64,000 nucleotides of DNA from the NCBI GenBank assembly GCA_965223045.1, contig CBDCVN010000013.1, positions 3,348,001 through 3,412,000 of the forward strand, given 5' to 3'. Origin of the DNA: CBDCVN01 sp965223045 (GTDB lineage Bacteria; Deinococcota; Deinococci; Deinococcales; Trueperaceae). This document shows, piece after piece, positions 1 to 8,219 of the stretch (positions are counted from its first letter, which is position 1; the number at the start of each line of letters is the position of its first letter). The notes under the pieces are model-generated. The model was given only the letters and a program-made list of their open reading frames with translations, was not told the DNA's origin and made no database searches. A program made the translations under genes and the position numbers.

Positions 1-224
1 CTAATGCAATTACAACAATGTACAATGGAACTAGATGGATTAGTAGAGCAAGAATTGTTTCCCAAAAGCCATAACCTTCGTTGCACAGCATTTCTCTTAA
101 CTCTGTGGTTTACTAGTAATGATGAAGAGCCTCAACATACTTGCACATCTCCACACTTTCCCAAAGAATCTATTGTTATTATGAAAGACAAGATGAATTC
201 AAAAAAATTGATTGTTTTTAGCCC

Positions 225-1205
225 ATGAACAAGAAAAAGATTTCTTCTCAAGACCCCCTAGCAGCTATCAGTATTAATAACTTAAGCAAGTATTATGGAA
301 AGCGGCCTGTACTTAGTAAACTAACTTTTAATGTTAAAGCAGGAGAAGTTTATGCATTAGTTGGCCCTAATGGGGCAGGTAAAACCACAGTCATACGCCT
401 TATAACTGGTTTAGCTTTCCCAACTTCGGGTAGTGTGCGCTTGTTAGGAAAAGATCCTATTTTAAACTCTCAAACTAAGCGAGATCTAGGAGCTGTAGTG
501 GAAGCACCTGCTGCTTTTTACCCTTATTTAAGTGGACGAGAAAACTTACGCTTGCATGCTAGGTTGGCGGGTCGTGTAGATAGGAAACGTATAGATGAGG
601 TTTTGGACATAATGGAATTAAGTAATGCTGCTGAACGTAAAGTAGGTGTTTATAGCCTTGGTATGCGTCAAAGATTAGGTGTTGCTGCAGCAATACTAAC
701 TAAACCTGCTGTACTTATTTTAGATGAGCCTGCTAGTGGTATGGACCCTTTGAGTTTACATTTGGTGCACCGTGTATTACAAGAAGCTGCTGAACGTGGA
801 GCAGCTGTTTTACTATCTACCCATCATCTAGATGAAGTGGTGGCTTACTGTACTAAAGTAGGTATTCTGGAGGAAGGAGAATTAATAGATGAAGTGCTCT
901 TATCAAATTTGCGAGGACGTTACCGTATAAAAGTGGATAAAACTGCCGAGGCTATTGTGGCTTTGCAAAGCCAACCTTTTGTAGAGCATGCACAAGCTCG
1001 AGCCGCAGATATAGTCTTTAGATTAAACGATGAAAGTAGCTTAGGTAAGCTAACAAAGGCACTTAGTAATGGCAACATTCAAATCCTTGAACTTAGGCCT
1101 GACTTTTTTGACCTAAAGAACTACTATGCTGAAAGGGTAACAGATTACACTGATGCCAAGAACTCACCGGTAACAGAAGGGGTATCTAATGTGGCAACTT
1201 CTTAA
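225..1205 (+). CDS. ABC transporter ATP-binding protein
   Basis: ATPase subunit of an ABC exporter; it hydrolyses ATP on the cytoplasmic face and should power the permease encoded immediately downstream. Walker A GPNGAGKT lies at residues 47-54, the signature YSLGMRQRLG near residue 142, Walker B LILDEPASGMDP near 163 and the H-loop STHHLDEV near 198. A roughly 100-residue C-terminal extension is typical of the CcmA/NatA-type drug or bacteriocin exporters. The gene overlaps the permease by 17 bases, so the two are translationally coupled. The substrate cannot be read from sequence. The start at 225 gives a normal N-terminus, although no strong ribosome binding site precedes it. Confidence 0.93.
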   Translation: MNKKKISSQDPLAAISINNLSKYYGKRPVLSKLTFNVKAGEVYALVGPNGAGKTTVIRLITGLAFPTSGSVRLLGKDPILNSQTKRDLGAVVEAPAAFYPYLSGRENLRLHARLAGRVDRKRIDEVLDIMELSNAAERKVGVYSLGMRQRLGVAAAILTKPAVLILDEPASGMDPLSLHLVHRVLQEAAERGAAVLLSTHHLDEVVAYCTKVGILEEGELIDEVLLSNLRGRYRIKVDKTAEAIVALQSQPFVEHAQARAADIVFRLNDESSLGKLTKALSNGNIQILELRPDFFDLKNYYAERVTDYTDAKNSPVTEGVSNVATS

Positions 1206-1962
1206 CATTGAATGGGGCAAGTTGTGGCGTCTAGCAAGTGTACGCTTAAGTCTTATCTTATTTATCTTTTTCCCGATAGTTTGGGCCTATGCTCCTGGTG
1301 TTATAGATATTTATGGATTTTATGTTATTTCAGCTTATCAAGTACCTGCCCTTTCATTACTGTCTTCAATGGAGTTTTTGCTGCCACTACTAGTGGCAAT
1401 TGTTAGTGCTTCTCTTTTAGGGGTAGAGGTGAGTCACCATACCTTGCCCACAGTACTTTTACGCCCAGTATCGCGTTCCAAATGGTTCTTGGCTAAACTA
1501 ACCATAGCAGTGCTTTTTCCTTTTATATTGCTAGCTTTTCTACTAGGTGCATCTTTACTAATTGCTTTCCCTTACGGCTATAGCGCTTTTATTGGTGGTA
1601 CAGGCTTAGGAGCAGGTGAGTTAGTGGGTGTAGGAGAAATGTTTCCCTTAACAGCTCTAAAAGAGCTAGGTGTTGCCTACACTTTAGCTGCCACTAGTCT
1701 TGTACCTATTAGTTGTTTAGCTATGTTTTTTACAGTGGTTTTTGGTCAAGGAGTAAGTGGAGCCTTAGCTACAATTGCCCTACTCATTTTTATGAGGCTT
1801 TTAGTGGTATGGCCACAGCTCGAGCGCTACCTATTAACCACTCACCTCAACGCCTATATTCATCCTACAGAAAGCCTAGGTTGGACGCTTGCATGGCTAG
1901 GCATTTATGGCTCCATTTTTGCAGCTTGGGCAATGTTTATTTTTGAGCGGAAAGACTTTTAG
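1189..1962 (+). CDS. ABC transporter permease (ABC-2 type)
   Basis: Integral membrane subunit of 257 residues with about six hydrophobic helices (near residues 17-37, 54-75, 100-120, 160-180, 185-205 and 235-252). It has no long periplasmic domain, which fits the ABC-2 family paired with CcmA/NatA-type ATPases. It overlaps the upstream ATPase gene, and together they form a complete homodimeric exporter. The 3' end runs 26 bases into the convergent LOG-family gene, so the two transcripts overlap tail to tail. Substrate unknown. Confidence 0.88.
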   Translation: MWQLLNIEWGKLWRLASVRLSLILFIFFPIVWAYAPGVIDIYGFYVISAYQVPALSLLSSMEFLLPLLVAIVSASLLGVEVSHHTLPTVLLRPVSRSKWFLAKLTIAVLFPFILLAFLLGASLLIAFPYGYSAFIGGTGLGAGELVGVGEMFPLTALKELGVAYTLAATSLVPISCLAMFFTVVFGQGVSGALATIALLIFMRLLVVWPQLERYLLTTHLNAYIHPTESLGWTLAWLGIYGSIFAAWAMFIFERKDF

Positions 1963-2482
1963 TAACCGCAGCTACCGCTTCATCTACAGTATCAACGCAC
2001 TGCACTAGGCCTTTAGGAGCAGAAATCTCTTGCTCGATCACTAGAATAATTTTTCGCCACACCCCTCCTACTGTAACTAGTGGCTTAGCTACGCCATTAT
2101 TTAAAGGAGCAAGAAAAGCTAAATTCCAAGCTATAATAAGTTCAGTCAAAGTACCAATTGATCCGGGTAAGGCAATAGCAGCTAGGCTTTTTGAAGTTAG
2201 TTGATGGATGCGCTCGAGCAAATGTTCAGCAGCAATCTCTTTGGCAACAAACTCATTTACCCCTCTCCTTTTAGGAAAAACATTAGGTGCACTTATACCA
2301 ATTACAGGGGCCCCTGCTTCATGCGCCCCCTTGCTAACAGCCTTCATGGTACCGTCGTAACCACCTGTAGCTACGCCAAAACCAGCTTCTGCTAAAAACC
2401 TACCTAATCTCTCTGCTTGTATCCATTCAGGTTCAAGCGGCTCAGTTTTAGAGGAGCCAAAAACACTAATAATCCTATCCAT
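1937..2482 (-). CDS. LOG-family / TIGR00725-type Rossmann protein
   Basis: A 181-residue Rossmann-like protein of the LOG (lonely guy) / 'lysine decarboxylase-like' superfamily. The family's two signatures are present in adapted form: GGYDGTM near residues 40-46 and PGSIGTLTE near 105-113, where the E is the catalytic residue in cytokinin-riboside 5'-monophosphate phosphoribohydrolases. The length fits. Members are often annotated as nucleotide phosphoribohydrolases, but the physiological substrate in bacteria is usually unproven. Convergent with the ABC permease and overlapping its 3' end by 26 bases. Cytoplasmic. Confidence 0.85.
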   Translation of the reverse strand: MDRIISVFGSSKTEPLEPEWIQAERLGRFLAEAGFGVATGGYDGTMKAVSKGAHEAGAPVIGISAPNVFPKRRGVNEFVAKEIAAEHLLERIHQLTSKSLAAIALPGSIGTLTELIIAWNLAFLAPLNNGVAKPLVTVGGVWRKIILVIEQEISAPKGLVQCVDTVDEAVAAVTKSLSAQK

Positions 2483-2650
2483 ATCCCCAATTTTAACTTT
2501 ATCTTTGCTTGTTTATACTGTGCTTAGCTTGTGATCATTCTAAGCTATAAGTTAAACTTTAGCTGTGCAAGTAAGTATCAATAATCCAACATTATGTGAG
2601 CAAATCACAGCACTAGAGTCAGAAAACACTAGAAAGTATTAATAGTACGC

Positions 2651-3454
2651 ATGATTGTAATTAAAGTTGGTGGTTCTTTAGGTATTGATTATGGTGCCCT
2701 GTGTGCTGATGTGGCAGAGCTTTACAAGCAAGATAGAAAACTTATTTTGGTTCATGGTGGTAGCGCCGAGACTAATAGTGTTGCTAAAGCATTAGGACAT
2801 CCCCCTAAATTTATTACTAGTCCTAGTGGTTACACTAGTAGGTTTACTGACCAAAAAACCTTAGAGATTTTTGAAATGGTTTACTGCGGGAAAATGAATA
2901 AAGGTATAGTTGAACGCCTGCAAAAGTTAGCAGTAAATGCAGTAGGCTTATCGGGGCTTGATGGCAGGATTTTTGAAGGCAAGCATAAAGATAAAGTCAG
3001 AAGTGTTGAAAATGGCAAGACTAAAATTCTGCGTGGTGATAGAACAGGCACTGTAGAGAAGGTTAATGTTGAACTTATTAACTTACTTTTAGAAAATGGT
3101 TATTTACCAGTGTTAACACCTCCAGCTATAAGCTATCAGGGCACAGCCATTAATGTTGACGGCGACCGTGCAGCAGCAGCACTAGCTAAGGCTTTAAAAG
3201 CAGAAGCTTTACTTTTGTTATCTAATGTACCTGGTTTGCTTAGAGATTTTCCTGATGAAACTAGTTTAATTCAGCAAATTCCAGCCAATGATGTAGAAAG
3301 TTATCTTAAATTTGCTCAGGATCGTATGAAGAAAAAGGTTTTGGGCGCTAAAGAGGCGGTGGTAGGAGGGGTTGAGCGAGTTGTTTTTGGAGATGCTCGA
3401 GTAGAAAAACCTGTACAAAATGCCCTTGCTGGTAATGGTACAGTTATTATTTAA
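2651..3454 (+). CDS. lysZ: [LysW]-aminoadipate/glutamate kinase LysZ
   Basis: Amino-acid kinase that phosphorylates the side-chain carboxylate of alpha-aminoadipate carried on LysW (or LysW-glutamate) in the AAA lysine or LysW-arginine route. The N-terminal VIKVGGSLG and LVHGGSAETN loops bind ATP. The stretch SGYTSRFTDQKTLEIFEMV (about residues 59-77) is the LysZ-specific substrate region, replacing the typical ArgB sequence. NVDGDRAAAALA follows in the C-terminal half. 267 residues is normal for the family. LysZ is characteristic of Thermus/Deinococcus and archaea, which supports the taxonomic reading. A LysJ-like aminotransferase follows 700 bases downstream, after two small membrane genes. 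Confidence 0.9.
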   Translation: MIVIKVGGSLGIDYGALCADVAELYKQDRKLILVHGGSAETNSVAKALGHPPKFITSPSGYTSRFTDQKTLEIFEMVYCGKMNKGIVERLQKLAVNAVGLSGLDGRIFEGKHKDKVRSVENGKTKILRGDRTGTVEKVNVELINLLLENGYLPVLTPPAISYQGTAINVDGDRAAAALAKALKAEALLLLSNVPGLLRDFPDETSLIQQIPANDVESYLKFAQDRMKKKVLGAKEAVVGGVERVVFGDARVEKPVQNALAGNGTVII

Positions 3455-3488
3455 AAAAGTTACTATTTACAAAGAGTAGGTATAAAAA

Positions 3489-3875
3489 TTGGAACGTCCC
3501 TTTATAGTTTTTTTGATTTTGTTAACAACCCGTTTTTTAGACAGGGTTTCTGCACAATATATTTACTTTCTATCTCTCAAATCTGAACTAATTAGTGTTA
3601 ATAACATAACAAGTTTAGAAAATAATATTGGACGATTTTATATCCTAAAAGGATTTTGGAATTTCTTTTGGTGGGTTTTTGTAGTTATAAGCTTTTTTGT
3701 CATTGTAATTAACTTTTTTTTCACGGTTATTGAGAAGCGCTCCTCAGTACTTGATGAAGATGAAGGTAATGAAGAGGAAAATGAAGATAATGGTGGCAAA
3801 ACTTCTAAACCCCGTGCCCGCAAACGCCCCCGTCGCCCTAGCCATCGTTATAAAAGTAAGCGCTTTAAGGCTTAA
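3489..3875 (+). CDS. small two-helix membrane protein with charged tail
   Basis: Unrecognised 128-residue protein, read from a TTG codon 34 bases after lysZ. An N-terminal hydrophobic segment (residues 1-20) and a second aromatic one (about 55-80, with FWNFFWWVFVV) flank a short loop. The tail is first very acidic (residues 85-102) and then very basic (RARKRPRRP and following). The loop and second helix (NNITSLENN, GFWN..WW) match the next gene, so the two are diverged tandem paralogues. The position inside a lysZ-lysJ transcript suggests co-expression, but no function can be assigned. Confidence 0.65.
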   Translation: MERPFIVFLILLTTRFLDRVSAQYIYFLSLKSELISVNNITSLENNIGRFYILKGFWNFFWWVFVVISFFVIVINFFFTVIEKRSSVLDEDEGNEEENEDNGGKTSKPRARKRPRRPSHRYKSKRFKA

Positions 3876-3893
3876 TGCTTTTTAGGATTTAAT

Positions 3894-4154
3894 ATGCATT
3901 TGTTTCTTGCTACTTTATTATTAATGCGTGTTATTCACGAGGTTATGGCGCGAGTGATTTTCCTCAAAGCATTTGAGGCAGGAATGTTTCCTGATAGTAA
4001 TATTGAAAATCTTTTGAATAATAACTTTGGATTTTTATTAGGTTTTTGGAATGTTGTTTGGTGGATACTTTTTATTGCTACACTTATATGGTGGATTGCT
4101 ACTTGGACTGTATTTTTTAAAGGTGTGCGTGGCATAAGTGAATTAAGATCTTAG
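3894..4154 (+). CDS. small membrane protein, paralogue of the upstream gene
   Basis: Unrecognised 86-residue protein with two predicted membrane segments. It shares with its upstream neighbour a loop rich in asparagine (SNIENLLNNNFG) followed by LLGFWNVVWWILF, so the pair arose by duplication; it lacks the acidic/basic tail. It sits 18 bases after the neighbour and 13 bases before lysJ, with compact operon spacing. Function unknown. It could be an accessory membrane factor or simply a passenger in the operon. Confidence 0.65.
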   Translation: MHLFLATLLLMRVIHEVMARVIFLKAFEAGMFPDSNIENLLNNNFGFLLGFWNVVWWILFIATLIWWIATWTVFFKGVRGISELRS

Positions 4155-4167
4155 GTGGGAGTTATAT

Positions 4168-5361
4168 ATGTCAAAAAGTCAAGATATTCTTAAACGAGAT
4201 GCTGAGTATAATTCGGGCTTGTGGAAGCCTAACCTGGTACTTACTCATGGTAAAGGGGTAAAAGTCTATGATATTGATGGCAATGAGTATATTGATTGTT
4301 TAGCAGGTATAGCCGTTGCTAGTATAGGACATGCTAATGAACGCTTAGCAAATGCCCTAGCTGACCAAGCCAAGCGCCTTATTGTTTGTTCACAAATGCA
4401 TGCTAACGATACGCGGGTGGCTTTCTATGAAAAGCTTATGGGTTTTTTGCCTAACACTGGCTTAAAACGGATTTTTATGGCCAATTCAGGTTCAGAAGTT
4501 AATGAGGCTGCTTTGAAATGGGCTCGAGCTATAACGGGACGAAGTAAGTTTGTAGCAGCAAAACGGGGTTTCTCAGGTAGAACAATGGGGGCATTGTCAA
4601 TTACTTGGGAAAAGAAATATAGAGAGCCTTTTGAACCTTTAAGATATGAAGCTGATTTTATCAAATTTGATAATATAGAAGAACTTGATAAAGCTGTAAC
4701 AGCAGAAACAGCAGCTGTTTTTCTAGAAGTAGTGCAAGGTGAAGGGGGAATACATGTAGCCGAAGAAGCCTTTGTAAAAGCAGTAAGGGAAATAACTCGA
4801 GAACGTGGAGCTTTACTAATAATAGACGAAATACAATCGGGGGTAGGTCGTACGGGAAAATTCTTGGCTTGTGAGCACTTTGATATAAACCCAGATATGG
4901 TAACCCTTGCTAAGGGACTAGGTGGTGGTTTCCCTATAGGAGTACTGCTTATGACTGAAGATGTGGCTTTAAAAATGCCAAAAGGTGGGCATGGAACTAC
5001 TTTTGGTGGTAATGCTTTAGCCTCGGCAGCAGCTTTGGCTGTATTAGAAGAAATAGAAACGAAAAACCTAATAAAAAATGCTTGGGAAATGGGCAATTAT
5101 TTCAAAGAACAATTAACTAAGCTTAACTCACCAAAAATCCGCAAGATACGGGGGCTTGGTTTAATGATAGGAGTCGAATTTAAGGAAAAGGTAGCTACTT
5201 ATATAAATGCACTTAGGGCAAAAGGGGTACTAACAATAAATGCTGGAGCAACAGTTATTCGTTTTTTGCCCCCTTTAGTTATTAACAGAAACGAAGTTGA
5301 TAAGGTAATCACTTCTTTAAGTGAGGTAATTTCGATGAATAATATAATGAATAAACCTTAA
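4168..5361 (+). CDS. lysJ: [LysW]-aminoadipate semialdehyde aminotransferase (LysJ-like; class III)
   Basis: PLP-dependent class-III aminotransferase of 397 residues, the usual length of the ArgD/LysJ family. MANSGSEVNEAALKWAR contacts the cofactor phosphate, LLIIDEIQSGVGRTG carries the aspartate that pairs with the pyridine nitrogen, and MVTLAKGLGGGFPIG holds the Schiff-base lysine near residue 249. With lysZ upstream it probably transaminates LysW-aminoadipate semialdehyde, and perhaps also acetylornithine or LysW-glutamate semialdehyde. Sequence alone does not separate LysJ from ArgD; the assignment to LysJ rests on context. A GTGGGAG ribosome binding site precedes the ATG. Confidence 0.82.
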   Translation: MSKSQDILKRDAEYNSGLWKPNLVLTHGKGVKVYDIDGNEYIDCLAGIAVASIGHANERLANALADQAKRLIVCSQMHANDTRVAFYEKLMGFLPNTGLKRIFMANSGSEVNEAALKWARAITGRSKFVAAKRGFSGRTMGALSITWEKKYREPFEPLRYEADFIKFDNIEELDKAVTAETAAVFLEVVQGEGGIHVAEEAFVKAVREITRERGALLIIDEIQSGVGRTGKFLACEHFDINPDMVTLAKGLGGGFPIGVLLMTEDVALKMPKGGHGTTFGGNALASAAALAVLEEIETKNLIKNAWEMGNYFKEQLTKLNSPKIRKIRGLGLMIGVEFKEKVATYINALRAKGVLTINAGATVIRFLPPLVINRNEVDKVITSLSEVISMNNIMNKP

Positions 5362-5582
5362 TGATTTTCTAATAAAACTAATGTTCGAAATTTAAAAAAC
5401 AGCTTGCTTATTTCTTTGGGTATTGCCTTTTCAAGAGAGTAAAATTTTCACAAATGGAAGCTATGTGCAAAACATAAAGGTTTTTTTAAGTTTGTCTTAA
5501 AAAACATAGTATCAATATTTGTTAGCATACACGCGGTATGGAGAAATATCTTAGAGGTATAAAAGTTACCTTGAAGATATAA

Positions 5583-6023
5583 ATGATTGTAGGAGAGAGG
5601 ATGATGAAAGCATTAAAGCATGTGCTTAAATTTTTATTTTTGACAGTTGTGCTTTTCACAGTCTTTAATATTGCATGGTCACAAACACCTATTATAGAAG
5701 CACAGACACCTACCGTAGAAGCACAAACACCTACTATAGAAGATGGGCATGAGTTTAGGCTTTTTGCTCCTGATTTGCTTACTCCTAAAGGTATGGCACG
5801 AGTTAGGGCAAATCAGTTGATTTTTGATGTGCCTCTTCAAAGTGGTGAACAACTAAGCCTTATTATTAATCACCCAGATACCGGTGAACTACTTAGCTAC
5901 AATGTTCTAGTAGGGATTGACGCCAACGATTTATTAGTTGATATCCCCGGTCATGGCTTTGTTTCACTCAAAACTACGCTATTAGAGCAAAATGTTAGGT
6001 TAGCATTACCGGGCACTCCCTAA
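5583..6023 (+). CDS. secreted hypothetical protein with N-terminal heptad repeats
   Basis: Unrecognised 146-residue exported protein. A cleavable signal peptide (LKFLFLTVVLFTVFNIAWS) is followed by three copies of a QTP.(I/V)EA-type seven-residue repeat and a compact beta-rich domain of about 100 residues. The ATG pair at 5601 (MMKALKHVL) has a GGAGAGAGG sequence just upstream and is the more likely start than 5583. Preceded by about 220 bases without a gene. Probably periplasmic; no family recognised. Confidence 0.6.
   Translation: MIVGERMMKALKHVLKFLFLTVVLFTVFNIAWSQTPIIEAQTPTVEAQTPTIEDGHEFRLFAPDLLTPKGMARVRANQLIFDVPLQSGEQLSLIINHPDTGELLSYNVLVGIDANDLLVDIPGHGFVSLKTTLLEQNVRLALPGTP
5682..5744 (+). 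repeat. 3 x 21-bp in-frame tandem repeat
   Basis: Three consecutive 21-base units encode QTPIIEA, QTPTVEA and QTPTIED directly after the signal peptide of the secreted protein. The units differ at only a few bases. They look like a slippage-prone linker that could vary in copy number between strains. Confidence 0.8.
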
Positions 6024-6084
6024 AGGTTACCTTTTATAAATGTTTAAGATAAAAGCTACAATTAGCAAGTCTTAAGGAGATATT

Positions 6085-6366
6085 ATGGATATTACAGTAA
6101 GTCAAATTATTTCATGGATTATAGTAGGTTTTTTAGCAGGATCACTTATAGGAATGATTTTAAAGGGGGGCAAGAGAGGATTTGGGCTTTGGGGTAATTT
6201 AGTAATAGGCCTTGTTGGAGCTATTATTGGTGGTGTTATATTTTCTTTTCTAAAAATTGATTTTGGTCTTTCAGATATAGCTATTTCAGCTGCTGATGTT
6301 GTACATGCTCTCATTGGGGCTTTCATTTTTGTTATAATACTTAGCCTTATCAAAAGACGTAAATGA
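6085..6366 (+). CDS. GlsB/YeaQ/YmgE-family stress-response membrane protein
   Basis: A 93-residue inner-membrane protein with three hydrophobic helices and the family's glycine-zipper features: GFLAGSLIGMILKGGKRG, then NLVIGLVGAIIGGVIF, then ALIGAFIFVIILSLIKRRK at the C-terminus. This is the transglycosylase-associated / YeaQ family, widespread and usually stress-induced, with no enzymatic activity established. A clear AAGGAG ribosome binding site precedes the ATG. Single-gene unit followed by a non-coding region containing a dispersed hairpin repeat. Confidence 0.9.
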   Translation: MDITVSQIISWIIVGFLAGSLIGMILKGGKRGFGLWGNLVIGLVGAIIGGVIFSFLKIDFGLSDIAISAADVVHALIGAFIFVIILSLIKRRK

Positions 6367-6435
6367 TTAGGGTTTTGCTGTTAAGGTGTATAGCAGAAGG
6401 TTTATGTAGTACGCTAGAAAATCCCCAAAGTAGAT

Positions 6436-6556
6436 ATCTAATCCTGTAAGACATAATCTTAGTTAGGAATGAGATATTGCCAATAATCAGTGTGTAAGGG
6501 TTCAAAAACTTGAACCTCTACGATAATGCAGAAGTAGAATTTACTTTTATGGATGC
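6436..6556 (+). repeat. dispersed intergenic hairpin repeat, copy 1
   Basis: About 120 bases related to segments at 49887-49950 and, inverted, 54804-54938. Shared blocks include ATGAGATATTGCCAAT, a central hairpin and a TGCAGAAGTA block. The hairpin here is GGTTCAA, loop AAAC, TTGAACC (6499-6516). It occupies most of the 309-base gap between the GlsB-like gene and pheA, so it could lie in the pheA leader or be a mobile repeat. Confidence 0.7.
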
Positions 6557-6615
6557 CTATAGCAGCATTTGATGCCATATTTTACAATATTATGCCATTG
6601 AATTAGTAACTGTTT

Positions 6616-6645
6616 TTGTTAGGTTTAGTATAAAATTGCTAAAAT
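6616..6645 (+). promoter_or_regulatory. possible sigma-70-type promoter of pheA
   Basis: TTGTTA at 6616-6621 and TAAAAT at 6640-6645 with an 18-base spacer, ending 30 bases before the pheA ATG. The fit to the consensus is fair, but the region is AT-rich and chance matches are common. Confidence 0.3.
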
Positions 6646-6675
6646 TTAGGGCCAAGCAATCAGTTAGAATCAATT

Positions 6676-7518
6676 ATGAACGAACCTCCATGTGTAGCTT
6701 ACCAAGGTATTTCTGGTGCCTATAGTGAGCAGGCTAGCCTACAGTTTGACCCCAATTGCAAGCCCGTTGGTTATCCTAGCTTTAAATTAGCCTTCGAAGC
6801 AGTACTTAAAGGTGAATGTGACTATGCTTGCCTAGCCATAGAGAATAGTTTAGCAGGCTCTATTAATGCTACTTATGACTTGCTTTCTGACGCGACTTTA
6901 CATGTTATAGGAGAGCAAATTGTCCATGTACATCATAATCTTATGGTTCAAAAAGGAGTAGCTTTTGAAGCAATCAAGCGCGTTCATAGCCACTACCAAG
7001 CCTTAGAGCAATGCCAAGGTTTCATAGCAGAGCATAACTTTGAAGTGATTACTGAATTTGACACTGCTGGAGCAGCCAAAATTATTTCTGAAAAGGATAG
7101 CAAGGTCGAAGCTGCTATTGCTAGTGACCGTGCAGCAGAGATTTATAATCTAGACATTTTAGAAAGTCATATTGAGGATGAAAAATTTAACTACACGCGA
7201 TTTTTTATCCTTGGCGAAAAAGAAGCAAATTATGTTGAAGGAACAAAGTATAAAAGTAGCCTAATCTTAACTACACGTCATCATCCAGGTGCTTTAATAG
7301 ATTGTTTAGAGCTTTTTCGTAAAAATAATATTAATATGACTAAGCTAGAGTCACGTCCAAGGCGGGACAGGCCATGGAGCTATCTTTTTTATATAGATAT
7401 CGAAGGCCATATAGATGATGGGAATGTATCTGAAGCCCTTACAGGGCTTATGCGGCGTGCGGCCTTTATTAAATTTTTAGGCTCTTACCCTGCAGCACCT
7501 CAGCCTTTTGAAAATTAA
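6676..7518 (+). CDS. pheA: prephenate dehydratase
   Basis: Converts prephenate to phenylpyruvate in phenylalanine synthesis; cytoplasmic. Monofunctional, 280 residues. The N-terminal catalytic domain begins YQGISGAYSEQA and contains DYACLAIENSLAGSI and the catalytic-threonine motif YTRFFILG near residues 173-180. A C-terminal ACT domain (about 195-270) contains the ESRPRRDRPWSYLFYIDIEG region, where phenylalanine binds for feedback inhibition. No chorismate mutase domain is fused. It stands alone behind a possible promoter and converges on the next gene with only six bases between stop codons. Confidence 0.95.
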   Translation: MNEPPCVAYQGISGAYSEQASLQFDPNCKPVGYPSFKLAFEAVLKGECDYACLAIENSLAGSINATYDLLSDATLHVIGEQIVHVHHNLMVQKGVAFEAIKRVHSHYQALEQCQGFIAEHNFEVITEFDTAGAAKIISEKDSKVEAAIASDRAAEIYNLDILESHIEDEKFNYTRFFILGEKEANYVEGTKYKSSLILTTRHHPGALIDCLELFRKNNINMTKLESRPRRDRPWSYLFYIDIEGHIDDGNVSEALTGLMRRAAFIKFLGSYPAAPQPFEN

Positions 7519-7524
7519 ATAATA

Positions 7525-8067
7525 TCATGTTGGTTTTTTAGATCGAGATTCTTCAGGTTTACCACTTGAAAGTACCAACACCGTTACTACAATCGCTGCT
7601 ACTATTGGTAAGCCTATAACCCAAACAAGCCAAACCCAAAGGTTATTTGAGCTTACTTGTGTAGGTGGAAATATAAATTCTATGGTTTCAGGATTTTCCG
7701 TGCCTACATTTATATTGACTCTAGCAGTAGCTTCTTCTCTTTTAAAAGTTTGATCACGGAAAAAAAGCTCCCATGTACCTTCTTGTGTTAAGTTAATAGA
7801 AGATTGATAGGTACCTGCAGAGGTCTCGAGCAAACTAACTGTAATAGGCTCAAAGTTAACAGTTCCTTCTAAAGACGCCTCCACTAAAATAATGGCGTCT
7901 TCAATAGGTGTTTGCAAAGGATCTTCAAGGTAAAGTTCAATCTGAAAATCTTGATTAGCTTTAGGGGATGTGGGGGTTATAGTTAAAGTTACTATTACTA
8001 TAGAGGCGTGAGAGCATACAATGCTAAAGAAACTAAGTAGTAAGAGACTAATTAACCGCTTCATCAA
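7525..8067 (-). CDS. secreted, C-terminally anchored Ig-like protein
   Basis: A 180-residue protein with an N-terminal signal sequence (LISLLLLSFFSIVCSHA), a beta-sandwich-like domain (about residues 24-125) and a C-terminal membrane helix (LWVWLVWVIGLPIVAAIVVTVLVL) followed by a charged tail. The topology and the phrases 'PTSPKANQDFQIELYLEDPLQTPIEDA' split over the first strands resemble FixH/YtkA-like periplasmic domains, but I cannot name the family with confidence. It probably faces the periplasm from the inner membrane. Monocistronic by appearance. Confidence 0.7.
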   Translation of the reverse strand: MMKRLISLLLLSFFSIVCSHASIVIVTLTITPTSPKANQDFQIELYLEDPLQTPIEDAIILVEASLEGTVNFEPITVSLLETSAGTYQSSINLTQEGTWELFFRDQTFKREEATARVNINVGTENPETIEFIFPPTQVSSNNLWVWLVWVIGLPIVAAIVVTVLVLSSGKPEESRSKKPT

Positions 8068-8219
8068 CTTATTATATACTTTAAACAGTGAGTGCGTTCC
8101 TCATAGCAATTGGAGCATTGACGAATTAGGCAATAAACTACGTTTGTGATGGCAAGAATCGATGGACACTTAAGTGTTTAATTTAACAAACAGCCTGTAA
8201 GGATTTATCGTGTAATATT

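Noticed and set aside
4..228. 74-residue open frame overlapping the ABC ATPase start with an ATGA arrangement
   Set aside because: The overlap is suggestive, but the residues have no domain character or signal and the frame starts at the window edge. It could be a gene fragment; not strong enough to annotate.
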